Of a stretch of 64,000 nucleotides of DNA, positions 50,404 through 59,346 are shown in pieces. The stretch is taken from assembly GCF_022811845.1 (NCBI RefSeq), contig NZ_CP064266.1, positions 2,356,001-2,420,000 of the forward strand, in the 5' to 3' direction. This DNA is from Bacillus pseudomycoides (GTDB lineage Bacteria; Bacillota; Bacilli; Bacillales; Bacillaceae_G). The position numbers were made by a program, and so were the translations under genes. The first letter of the stretch is position 1. Every line of letters starts with the position of its first letter. The notes under the pieces are model-generated. The model made no database searches. It was not told the DNA's origin and worked only from the letters and a program-made list of their open reading frames with translations.

Positions 50404-51660
50404 TTGAATGAAAATGATAGAGTTTTAGATTCAAGTTATTATCAGCTGTCAAGGGGTGCTTATCAATCTGATAAGGATTTAGCAAAGGGGTTTGCTGTCT
50501 TAGACAGGGATGGGAATACTATCCAAAAGTGGGAAACAGGAAAAACATTCCATGACAAACAAACAGGAATGGATGCTGTAGTGTTTGAAAGAGTAGTAGA
50601 TGGGAAAACACAAGTGATGGTGGCTTTCCGTGGTACAGAGGGGAGTACGGCATTCAAAACAATAGGTGGAGTACCGGTAGGACCTGGTGAAACATTCAAT
50701 GATATAAAAACAGATGGGAATCATTTTATTATGCGTGAAGGCGTACATGATCCAGCGCCACCTCCATCATCAGGATCTACAGGTTCAGGAACAGAAACTA
50801 TTGAACCGGGAAAATATTGGAACGAAGAAAATAAACAATGGGAATATCATAATCAATTTGAGCAAGCTGAAAAAGTAATGGAAAAAGTCAACGAACATTA
50901 TAAGGATAAAGATGTAGAATTATATGTTACAGGTCATTCTTTAGGTGGTGCTTTAGCTGAGTATGTTGCAGCATTTGATGAGAGTGCGAGATGTTTGACT
51001 TGGAATGCGCCAAGTGCAAAACATTTACTTCCACCAGATTTGCAAGAACGAGCTAATAACGGGGAATTTAAAAATAGGATTGTTTCAATTGTTCACGGAT
51101 CAGATACAATTGGTTATGGTCCTTTTGGGCCATATGATGGTCACATAGGTTCTACTTATGCTGTCACGCCACCTATTTCAGAAGAAGACCTTTCTAAATT
51201 ACCATTAGAACAAAGGCTATTGTTTGAAGCAAAGCGCTTTTTGGACTCTGTAAAAGATAAACCAGGCTTTCATTATCAAACAGACAGTAATTTCCAATTT
51301 GGGAAAGATGGTGATTTATCAAATTCATATCTTTTGAATTTAGATACTGGTGAAAGAGTATGGGAATCTCCTGGTAAATTACTAGGTGGGGGAGAAATTC
51401 GCGTAGTAGTAGAACATTTAGAGGAAGCTGTAAAGCGTATGAAGCAAAATGCACAAGAGTTTCAAAACAGAGTACCAAGATTAACTTCGAATATGATGGA
51501 ATTATTAGAAACAGCTGAAAGTAAACGTTTAGAAGCAAAGATAACAGATATACGTGCCCATGTGGAACATTTGAGTTTTTGGTACATAAGAACAGCTACA
51601 GAGATTGCGGATTTTATTGAAAAGAAAGTGAATGACTATAAGAGGGTAGATGGACAATAA
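50404..51660 (+). CDS. Lipase-like protein with C-terminal LXG-like helices, candidate type VII effector
   Basis: A 418-residue protein. Residues about 40-270 are a class 3 lipase-type alpha/beta hydrolase with nucleophile Ser179 in YVTGHSLGGALAEYVAAFD and an earlier MVAFRGTEGSTAF strand. A low-complexity PAPPPSSGSTGSGTE insert lies at about 119-133. The last 90 residues are helical (HLEEAVKRMKQNAQEFQNRV ... EIADFIEKKVNDYKRVDG), like an LXG domain at the C-terminus, as in TslA of S. aureus. There is no Sec signal. The start is TTG behind GGAGGGGAAC. Partner and lipoprotein genes flank it. Confidence 0.8.
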   Translation: MNENDRVLDSSYYQLSRGAYQSDKDLAKGFAVLDRDGNTIQKWETGKTFHDKQTGMDAVVFERVVDGKTQVMVAFRGTEGSTAFKTIGGVPVGPGETFNDIKTDGNHFIMREGVHDPAPPPSSGSTGSGTETIEPGKYWNEENKQWEYHNQFEQAEKVMEKVNEHYKDKDVELYVTGHSLGGALAEYVAAFDESARCLTWNAPSAKHLLPPDLQERANNGEFKNRIVSIVHGSDTIGYGPFGPYDGHIGSTYAVTPPISEEDLSKLPLEQRLLFEAKRFLDSVKDKPGFHYQTDSNFQFGKDGDLSNSYLLNLDTGERVWESPGKLLGGGEIRVVVEHLEEAVKRMKQNAQEFQNRVPRLTSNMMELLETAESKRLEAKITDIRAHVEHLSFWYIRTATEIADFIEKKVNDYKRVDGQ

Positions 51661-51674
51661 TAGGGGGGATTATT

Positions 51675-51971
51675 ATGCCAAGAATTTATTTAAATGAAGA
51701 ATCCTTGAATCAAGCTTTACAACAATTTGAACATATGATTGAAGATTTAAATCATAATAAGAGTGTAGTAAGTGATATTCATAATTTACTTCTATCAAGT
51801 TGGTCGCAACTTGGTGTGGGAAAGAAAGCAATTGCTGATTTAGAGGTTTTCGGAAAAGATATCAGGACAAAGATGGAAGAATTAAAGTCTGATAAACAGG
51901 AATTAAAGAGTGCAATTGACTTAATTAAGGCATTAGATCAAAGTTATGACTATATGGGACCTAAGTATTAA
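51675..51971 (+). CDS. WXG100/Lap-like small helical partner protein
   Basis: A 98-residue two-helix protein with the turn SSWSQLGVG (W-x-x-LG) at about residues 40-48 and the ending YDYMGPKY, shared with the 31542 protein. It follows the lipase by 14 bases with GGGGGGATTATT upstream. By analogy with TslA partners it should bind the helical domain of the lipase and guide it to the type VII secretion machine, which is not encoded in this window. Confidence 0.8.
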   Translation: MPRIYLNEESLNQALQQFEHMIEDLNHNKSVVSDIHNLLLSSWSQLGVGKKAIADLEVFGKDIRTKMEELKSDKQELKSAIDLIKALDQSYDYMGPKY

Positions 51972-52000
51972 AAAAACACTCGCAGCGGAGTGTTTTTCAA
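51972..52000 (+). terminator. Terminator of the lipase-partner operon
   Basis: AAAACACTC pairs with GAGTGTTTT around GCAGCG. Confidence 0.88.
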
Positions 52001-52090
52001 TATAATGATATTTATTACTTCTACATTACTGCTAGAAAATGTAAACAATCAAGAAAGATTTCTTATCTTAAAAATAGCTATTTATGACAT

Positions 52091-53437
52091 TTAAGAGTGT
52101 CGTGAACCAGATTTGCGAGCAGCTAGCGTATTGTCATCGGCTAGCTCAGCTTCGATGTGAGAGGTTTTTGATGACTCAGCCATACGCCAATAAGTGATGA
52201 AGCTTATGGCAATGCAGCCAGCTACATAGAAGTAGAAGAGCGACTCAAGCCCAATGCTTTTCAGCCATAATGCAATGAACTCCGCCGTCCCGCCGAATAC
52301 CGCGACAGTAATTGCGTAAGGGAATCCCACGCCAAGAGCACGGATTTCAGTCGGGAAGAGCTCGGCTTTCACAATCGCATTGATGGAAGTATAACCGGTG
52401 ACAATAATGAGACCTACCATCATAAGCAAGAAAGCAACAATAGGATCTGCCGTTTGTTCCATAATTAGGAACAGTGGCACTGTCAGTAAAGTTCCAAGGA
52501 TGCCAAAACCAATTAATAGCGGACGTCGCCCAATCCGATCGGATAACATACCAGCGAGCGGTTGAAGTATGACGAATACCAGTAAGGCAATAAAGTTAAT
52601 CCAGCTGACAAATTCCTTAGGAAGGCCTACAGTATTCACCATGAACTTCTGTAAATACGTCGTGTAAGTATAGAAGGCAACGGTTCCACCGAGCGTTAGC
52701 CCGACTACTGTTAATACCGCTTTAGGATGTTTCATCAGAGTTTTAATGGTTCCAGCACTCTCACGGCTTTCAGATCCCATTTTTGAGAATTGCTCCGATT
52801 CATCCATCGTACGGCGCAACCACAATACAGCTACTGCTCCCATTGCTCCAATGATGAAGGGAATACGCCAGCCCCAAGACTTCATATCCGGCTCGCTGAG
52901 TATTTGCTGGAGGATGATCTGAACACCAAGTGCTACCAGCTGTCCAGCAACAAGTGTTACATACTGGAAGCTCGAGTAGAAACCACGTCGGCCACTGCTG
53001 GCCATCTCGGACAAGTATGTAGCCGAAGTTCCATATTCTCCACCTAATGACAATCCTTGAAGCAGACGTGCGAGAACTAGAATAATAGGGGCCATTATAC
53101 CAATGGTGCTATAACCTGGGGTACAGGCAATAATTAGAGAACCACCGGCCATGATGGTGATAGAAAGCGTCAGTGCAGCCCGGCGGCCGTGACGATCCGC
53201 ATAACGGCCCATCAGTAAGCTTCCGAGCGGGCGCATCAAAAAACCGACGGCGAAGATTGCTGCTGTGTTAAGCAGTTGACTGGTTGAGTCCCCCTTAGGA
53301 AAGAACTCTGCTGAGAAATACACTGCAAAAGCAGAATAGATGTACCAGTCGTACCATTCAATTAGATTTCCAACTGAACCTTTAAAGATATTTCGCGTGA
53401 TGCGTTTTGTATTTGTGTACTCGATGGATAGAGACAT
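52091..53437 (-). CDS. MFS permease of the metabolite:H+ symporter (MHS) family, alpha-ketoglutarate/proline type
   Basis: A 448-residue twelve-helix transporter. MHS marks are GNLIEWYDWYIYSAFAVYFS in TM1, GRYADRHGRRAALTLSI after TM2 and LLQGLSLGGEYGTSATYLSE in TM4. Relatives are KgtP, ProP and ShiA. The coding sequence is clearly richer in G and C than everything around it (many GCC, GGC, CTG-type codons), a sign of recent transfer from another lineage. The ATG follows AAGGAGGG. It is monocistronic. Confidence 0.88.
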   Translation of the reverse strand: MSLSIEYTNTKRITRNIFKGSVGNLIEWYDWYIYSAFAVYFSAEFFPKGDSTSQLLNTAAIFAVGFLMRPLGSLLMGRYADRHGRRAALTLSITIMAGGSLIIACTPGYSTIGIMAPIILVLARLLQGLSLGGEYGTSATYLSEMASSGRRGFYSSFQYVTLVAGQLVALGVQIILQQILSEPDMKSWGWRIPFIIGAMGAVAVLWLRRTMDESEQFSKMGSESRESAGTIKTLMKHPKAVLTVVGLTLGGTVAFYTYTTYLQKFMVNTVGLPKEFVSWINFIALLVFVILQPLAGMLSDRIGRRPLLIGFGILGTLLTVPLFLIMEQTADPIVAFLLMMVGLIIVTGYTSINAIVKAELFPTEIRALGVGFPYAITVAVFGGTAEFIALWLKSIGLESLFYFYVAGCIAISFITYWRMAESSKTSHIEAELADDNTLAARKSGSRHS

Positions 53438-53594
53438 GGTTGAACCCTCCTTTGAAGAAATTTCGTTTTCTACATTTGAAAACTATAGAAGTAATTTGAA
53501 AAACAGCATTATGGACTAAGTATGAAAGCGTAAATAAATTATATCTTTTTATCTGAAAAGTCTCAATGTAATGAAGATTAATTCTATTTTATAG

Positions 53595-53747
53595 TTGAGC
53601 AAATTGTTTGGAGGCAATCTGGAAGAGTTTGAGTTTTTTGTGTATGAAAATAAGGGAGAAGTTGCAAGTGCTTTAATTGATAAGCGAATTGCTGTGGTGA
53701 CAATGACTCTGTCAGAAGCAGAAAGACAATACAAAGTAGAAAAGTGA
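53595..53747 (+). CDS. Short frame of 50 residues, probably a gene remnant
   Basis: The TTG-initiated frame reads LSKLFGGNLEEFEFFVYENK and ends SEAERQYKVEK. Composition is protein-like but there is no ribosome binding site. It could be the 3' part of a lost gene. Confidence 0.3.
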   Translation: MSKLFGGNLEEFEFFVYENKGEVASALIDKRIAVVTMTLSEAERQYKVEK

Positions 53748-53871
53748 ATGTTTTGACTATATCTCCTTCTGAAAGGTTATTTAATCATGCGTTATAGCGT
53801 ATCATTTTTCTTTTATATATAGTTTGTTACAATAATAGTAATTGTAATTAATTGTAACTACGGAGGTAAAA

Positions 53872-56409
53872 ATGTTAGATCAACTCATAATTGAATTCGC
53901 TAAAGGAACCAATCAGGTTAATGACATAAACACTAGTAAATCTTATTTGATTATAAAGACAGATGATGAAGGACTATACGTTGAAACAGAACTTTTACGT
54001 GAGAAGTACAAAAGAGGAGAAGAATCGCAGCCATACTTTATGATAACTTTTGAGATACTTCAGCAAGCTTGGCGAAAATTTACAAATGTACGTACGGTAA
54101 CGAGTGAAGATTTTGGACAAGCAAGTGAACACAATGCCTTTTTGATGGCTTTCTTTTCACAACTTCCTTTTGTGAATGTAACTGACTCAAAATCTATTAC
54201 ACTTAAAGAATTTCAAACAGATGATCTACCATGTGAGCAATATCATAAAGTGATCACTTTTTTAGAAAAGGTAATAGATAATACTTATGATCCGAAAAAT
54301 CTCAGTCACCAAATTGATGGGAATTTATATAGGGTGAAATCTCGTGGACGGCAAGATTTGAGACTATTGGGCTTTTGGGATGAAGCTCATGAGATTAATC
54401 GGGCTCTATTAAATGAATATATTGAATCAAAAAATAAGGATGCTTTTATTCGAAATTTGATTTTGAAGCAAGAATATTTTCGAATTGCTCTATTTGTACT
54501 CGAACTTTTAAATAGTTATTCAAGGGCTGAAAAGAAAGCGGCTTTAGTGAATTTAGGAATGACGATCGTTCGAAATTCACGAGGAGATAATTTAATGGTT
54601 GAATCAGTAGCCAAGGAACGTACTCATAATTTGTTAATGTGGCTTGAGAAGGTAGGGTTAATTAACGAGAGGTGGGTTCCAGTTGAACAATATTTAAAAG
54701 AGAATGATGAAGAGGACGATACGATGAATAGTAACTTACGTGAAAAATTTTTAACTGTTATGCATGAGTATTTAGAGGCAAGAACGGAAAAATTTGCGGG
54801 TCATAAACTTGGTTCAGTCGTTCGAAATGAAATGACAACGGAGGTAACTCGTTTATCTTTTATCGATCATAATCAGTACGTTGTTACAGGATCAGTTGGA
54901 CAAGGGAATTGGGCCGCTGTTCCATGGCTCGCTATTATGAATAAAAACATTACGACATCGACGCAGCGAGGCTATTATATCGTTTATTTATTTAGCGAAG
55001 ATATGAAGCAACTATATTTAACGCTAGCGCAAGGAGTAACTGAAACTTCTAAAGAGGAAATGGAAGAAATTAAAAAAGAAATCTGTCAACATATACATAT
55101 GTCTACAAAAGTGAAAAAAGATGATGGGATTTTCCTGGGTACAAGTCCAAAAGCGAAAGGCTATGCAAATTCAACAGCAGCATACATTGTATATGATGTT
55201 AATCAAATGCCAAGTGAAGCAGAATTAGTAGAAGATTTAAAAGAAATGCTTAGCTATTATGAGGGATACATTGCTTTTAGAGAGAAAGGGATTGATCTTC
55301 CGATGGTTTCCGAGAAAAAAGAAATAGATTTGAACGAGAAGGAAATTGTAGATCATGTCTCTTCTTATATGAAAAGCAAAGGCTTCTATTACGATAGACA
55401 AGATATTATTAACTTTGTCTTTTCTCTAAAAACAAAGCCCTTTGTTATTTTGTCTGGTATTTCAGGGACAGGAAAAACAAAAATTGTTCAGTGGTTTGCT
55501 GAAAGTTTAGGTGCGACTGAGGAAAATGGACAGTTCACGCTTATTCCTGTTCGCCCTGATTGGAGCGATAGTTCTGATTTACTTGGTTACGTGAATATTC
55601 AAGGTGAATTTCAGGAAAGGCCGTTAATTCAAGTTCTTAAAAAAGCAACAGAGAATCCGGACAAGCCTTATTTTGTTGTGCTCGATGAGATGAACTTAGC
55701 TCGTGTAGAGTACTATTTCAGTGATTTTCTAAGTGTCATTGAAAGCCGGAAATGGAAAGAGAGAGAGATTGTTACATCGGCTGTTCTTCCAGAATCGATT
55801 GTTGGCAAACGAATTACGATTCCATCAAATGTGTACGTCATTGGAACGATCAATATGGATGAAACGACACATCCATTAAGTAAAAAAGTACTGGATCGTG
55901 CAAATACGATTGAATTTAATCAAGTGAAATTAGATTCCTTTGGATTTTTAATGGATGCAGAAGAAGTACAGGCAAAGTGTGTTTCCAGCAGTTCCTTGAC
56001 AGCCAAGTTTCTTCATTTAAAAGAATGTTTTCAGCTTAATAAAGATCTCGTGAAGAAAGTATCTCATATTTTAATTGAAATGAATGAAATTCTTGAACTG
56101 ATCGGAGCACAAGTTGGGTACCGGATACGTGACGAAATTTGTTTTTACATGGCTTACAATGAAAAAAGTGAACTATTATCGTTTGACGAGGCGTTAGACT
56201 ATCAAATTTACCAAAAGATTTTACCTCGTATTGCAGGAAGTGATGGACGGACAGAGGAGGTATTGAAGAAATTATATACGCTATGTACAAATCAAGAGTT
56301 TGATAATGAAGATGCTCTGTCCTATGCGAAGTATCCTCGTTCTGCTAAAAAGCTGTCTCATATGTTAAGGAGGTTCGAGTATGATGGCTTCACCTCTTTC
56401 TGGATCTAA
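53872..56409 (+). CDS. McrB-like AAA+ restriction GTPase/ATPase with MrcB/DUF3578 domain
   Basis: An 845-residue subunit of a McrBC-type restriction system. Residues about 1-270 are a unique N-terminal part. Residues about 290-460 form a DUF3578/MrcB domain (LGSVVRNEMTTEVTRLSFID, TSTQRGYYIVYLFSEDMKQL) that probably recognises modified DNA. Residues about 510-800 are the AAA motor with Walker A GISGTGKTK (Lys535), Walker B VVLDEMNLAR (Asp605, Glu606) and a sensor GTINMDETTHPLSKKVLDR. The ATG has ACGGAGGT upstream. It overlaps the next gene by 29 bases, so the two are translated together. Confidence 0.88.
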   Translation: MLDQLIIEFAKGTNQVNDINTSKSYLIIKTDDEGLYVETELLREKYKRGEESQPYFMITFEILQQAWRKFTNVRTVTSEDFGQASEHNAFLMAFFSQLPFVNVTDSKSITLKEFQTDDLPCEQYHKVITFLEKVIDNTYDPKNLSHQIDGNLYRVKSRGRQDLRLLGFWDEAHEINRALLNEYIESKNKDAFIRNLILKQEYFRIALFVLELLNSYSRAEKKAALVNLGMTIVRNSRGDNLMVESVAKERTHNLLMWLEKVGLINERWVPVEQYLKENDEEDDTMNSNLREKFLTVMHEYLEARTEKFAGHKLGSVVRNEMTTEVTRLSFIDHNQYVVTGSVGQGNWAAVPWLAIMNKNITTSTQRGYYIVYLFSEDMKQLYLTLAQGVTETSKEEMEEIKKEICQHIHMSTKVKKDDGIFLGTSPKAKGYANSTAAYIVYDVNQMPSEAELVEDLKEMLSYYEGYIAFREKGIDLPMVSEKKEIDLNEKEIVDHVSSYMKSKGFYYDRQDIINFVFSLKTKPFVILSGISGTGKTKIVQWFAESLGATEENGQFTLIPVRPDWSDSSDLLGYVNIQGEFQERPLIQVLKKATENPDKPYFVVLDEMNLARVEYYFSDFLSVIESRKWKEREIVTSAVLPESIVGKRITIPSNVYVIGTINMDETTHPLSKKVLDRANTIEFNQVKLDSFGFLMDAEEVQAKCVSSSSLTAKFLHLKECFQLNKDLVKKVSHILIEMNEILELIGAQVGYRIRDEICFYMAYNEKSELLSFDEALDYQIYQKILPRIAGSDGRTEEVLKKLYTLCTNQEFDNEDALSYAKYPRSAKKLSHMLRRFEYDGFTSFWI

Positions 56410-58864
56410 CGGTGATATAGAGCTAGTTAAGATTGAGACAGTGGATTTGTCATTGACTATCAAAGGGAATCCCTATCATGAAAAATATGAGAGCTTAAAA
56501 AAACATCAATCAATTGCTTCAGATGAAATGATGCATTTTCATGTGTCTGAGGAAGTGGAATCTATCGTGGTATATGATGTGCGGTTACAAAAGCTTAGCG
56601 AATTAGCCGAGTACCCTCCTATCTTTTTTGAGAATAGAAGTTATCAGCTCGTTATTGTTCCTAAAAATGATCGAGAGTTGTCCTTTCACCATGAACATCC
56701 ATCTCTTCGAAAAGCAATCAGCTCTACTCAAATGGGCTCATTGAAAATATTAATGGGGAATCTCTCATTTCCAAATGAAGTAGGTTATACAACATTTGAA
56801 ATTCGGGATGATAAAAAATCTCTACTAACAATTACATTAGAAATTTTCCCATCAAAGCTCGATTATAAAGATGACTATCGAGCATTATTGGAAGAAGTAA
56901 ATGATGAAATTTATAATTTGGCGTTTCATTTATTGAAAAGAACTTACTTAGGAGCATCAACAATCTATGCGACTAATCCATCTAAAAGTGAGTTTTATCG
57001 AATTTTAAATGACTCTTTTCATAGATTTATAAAGGCGATTTCTCATATTAAAAGGCAGCCGCACCATACACTTACCACTCGACATCAGCTTGTACGAGGA
57101 GAGAATATTCGTAGGCTAGATTCTGTTGGAATGAATTACTTACGAAAAAGACCTCATTTGTTTCAAGAAGTAGGAGCAAACATGGTTCCATCAAAAGGAA
57201 TTACAGCTTATAAGGAAGTATCCTACGATACATTGGAAAATCGGTTTGTTAAGTGGATGATTCAGAGAGTGGTACATAAAATCGATGATTTACTTAAATC
57301 TTTGGAAGAGGATTCTGGCTTTAAAAGTTTACCAATTGACGACGATCTAATTCAAAACGTAAGGAAAATGAAATCCCGAATGAAAAATGAATTGAATGAT
57401 CTGTTTTGGAATGGGATAGGGAAATTGGATCGCTCCGTTTTTTCTCTTGTCATTCAAATGGCTGCTGGTTATAGAGATGCATATCAGATTTTTTTAATGT
57501 TATCGAGAGGTTTAACGTTAAGAGGACAGATCTTTAAAATGTCTGTTAAAGACGTTGCGAGATTGTATGAGTATTGGACGTACTTAAAGCTTGGTCAGAT
57601 TCTATCTAAAAAATATGTAACAGTTGATCAAGACATTATTAAAGTTCGGCAAGATGGGTTATATGTGACACTCGATGAAAGTAAAACTGCAAAAAGAACA
57701 TTTATTCACCCTGAAACAGATGAAGTGATTGAGCTGTATTTTCAAAAGAGAAATAAAGCATTACCAACTGTTACTCAAAAGCCAGATACGACGCTTGCTA
57801 TTGAGAAGAAAGGAAAAGACTATCAGTATCAGTATATTTTTGACGCTAAATATCGAATCGATTTTGCAAAAAGTGGTTCCCATTATAAAAGACAGTATGG
57901 AACGCCTGGTCCAATGGAAGAAGACATTAACACGATGCACCGGTACCGAGATGCGTTAGTAGTGGATCAAGGAGGGCCTTTTGAGAGGGCAGCCTATGGA
58001 GCTTATGTATTATTCCCGTGGAATCAAGAGGAAGAATATGAGTATCATCCTTTTTATAAAAGCATTGAAAAAGTAAATATTGGTGGACTTCCATTTTTAC
58101 CAAATGCAACAAGACTAGTAGAACAATTTCTTGATCATCTCATTGAAAAAAGCCCAGAAGAGATTATAAGAGAAGGAATTCTTCCAAGAGGAACAAGAGA
58201 GGAATGGCAATCTTCTTTAGACGAAAAGGTACTCGTCGGCGCTGTGAAAAACAAAGAATATTACGAGGCATATATGAAAGAAGGTTTTTATCATATTCCT
58301 GTTTCACAATTAAAACAAGGCTGGCAAGAAGCGAAGTATGTGGCATTGTATGCACCAAAAAAATGGCACGGAGAAAACGGTGGCATTCAGTATGTCGCAA
58401 AAATTAAAAATATCCAAATAAAACAGCGAAATCAAATTTATGAACTGCCGAGCGACAAAACAACTGATTATGTTTATTTCGAACTATCACCATGGAAAAA
58501 GCTTGATCATCTTATTCGCCCAGTAGGATATGGAATACAGGTATATACACTAACAAACATGTCATTATTAAAAGAAGTGCAAGGACTTCCGGAGTTGTTT
58601 ATGAAGTCAAAAGAAGAACGAGCTCTTTGGAAAACGCTGCGCCGATTTACAAAACAGGTGAAAGTTGAGCTGGATCATTCTAATTTGGACGAGGCATCTT
58701 CCATTAAGAGTTATTATGTTCAAGATGTTCAAATTAAAATTGATTATGAGCAGGAGAATGTGATGATTGGAAAAGAGGAAGTGTTTAAAGAGGTGCCTTT
58801 GGATTTGGTTGTGAGGAATTCTTCGGTGTTGTTTAGGGATGTTTTAGAGTGTTTATGTAGATAG
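56381..58864 (+). CDS. DUF2357 protein with PD-(D/E)XK nuclease domain, McrC-like partner
   Basis: An 827-residue protein. The N-terminal half is the DUF2357 region (YDTLENRFVKWMIQRVVHKI near residue 285, ending at VARLYEYWTYLKLGQIL). The C-terminal part has a nuclease core with Asp469 in KPDTTLAIEKK and Asp488-Ala-Lys490 in YIFDAKYRIDF, the PD...D-x-K set. It is the cutter driven by the AAA protein encoded just upstream. The ATG at 56381 has AGGAGG and overlaps the upstream gene. Compared with E. coli McrC (348 residues) it is much longer, so it belongs to the extended McrBC-like group. Confidence 0.87.
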   Translation: MMASPLSGSNGDIELVKIETVDLSLTIKGNPYHEKYESLKKHQSIASDEMMHFHVSEEVESIVVYDVRLQKLSELAEYPPIFFENRSYQLVIVPKNDRELSFHHEHPSLRKAISSTQMGSLKILMGNLSFPNEVGYTTFEIRDDKKSLLTITLEIFPSKLDYKDDYRALLEEVNDEIYNLAFHLLKRTYLGASTIYATNPSKSEFYRILNDSFHRFIKAISHIKRQPHHTLTTRHQLVRGENIRRLDSVGMNYLRKRPHLFQEVGANMVPSKGITAYKEVSYDTLENRFVKWMIQRVVHKIDDLLKSLEEDSGFKSLPIDDDLIQNVRKMKSRMKNELNDLFWNGIGKLDRSVFSLVIQMAAGYRDAYQIFLMLSRGLTLRGQIFKMSVKDVARLYEYWTYLKLGQILSKKYVTVDQDIIKVRQDGLYVTLDESKTAKRTFIHPETDEVIELYFQKRNKALPTVTQKPDTTLAIEKKGKDYQYQYIFDAKYRIDFAKSGSHYKRQYGTPGPMEEDINTMHRYRDALVVDQGGPFERAAYGAYVLFPWNQEEEYEYHPFYKSIEKVNIGGLPFLPNATRLVEQFLDHLIEKSPEEIIREGILPRGTREEWQSSLDEKVLVGAVKNKEYYEAYMKEGFYHIPVSQLKQGWQEAKYVALYAPKKWHGENGGIQYVAKIKNIQIKQRNQIYELPSDKTTDYVYFELSPWKKLDHLIRPVGYGIQVYTLTNMSLLKEVQGLPELFMKSKEERALWKTLRRFTKQVKVELDHSNLDEASSIKSYYVQDVQIKIDYEQENVMIGKEEVFKEVPLDLVVRNSSVLFRDVLECLCR

Positions 58865-59284
58865 TATTATGTATCAGTATCTATAAGTAGGAAGCGTTGG
58901 AATTTGCTTAGATGAAGTTGGATTGCTAATAAATGATGAAAAGTATTTCATTGTATTATGAATAAAAGTTTATATCCCCTTAAATAAAAAATGAATATAT
59001 GTAATGCAAAAAATGAGACATCTAGTAACTTCTTGAATTACATTTATGAGAAACAGATTGGGTATGTATTGAGAGAAACATACTAAATAAAATGAATAAA
59101 GTTGTCTCACATAGTGAATTTAGGTTTTGGGAAAGCGCGCTCTCAAATGGAAAGGGTCGGATTAACTCCCTAATTTTGGACACATACTATCCTTAACTCA
59201 TTGTTTCATATTTTTACACAATGGCAGTAGAATTTACGAAGAAATTTCAAAATGTTACTATAAAAAGCAACCTATTTATGCAAA
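58865..59284. other. Non-coding stretch after the restriction genes
   Basis: About 420 bases with no supported gene, no repeat end and no clear terminator for the McrBC-like pair. Confidence 0.5.
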
Positions 59285-59337
59285 AGAAGCTTTCTCCAAA
59301 AGGTCGTTATTCAATGACCTTTTGGGAAAGCTTCTTC
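59285..59337 (-). terminator. Long hairpin terminating the ABC exporter operon
   Basis: AGAAGCTTTCTCCAAAAGGT and ACCTTTTGGGAAAGCTTCT pair with one mismatch around a short loop, 10 bases after the minus-strand stop. Confidence 0.85.
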
Positions 59338-59346
59338 TATTTCATC

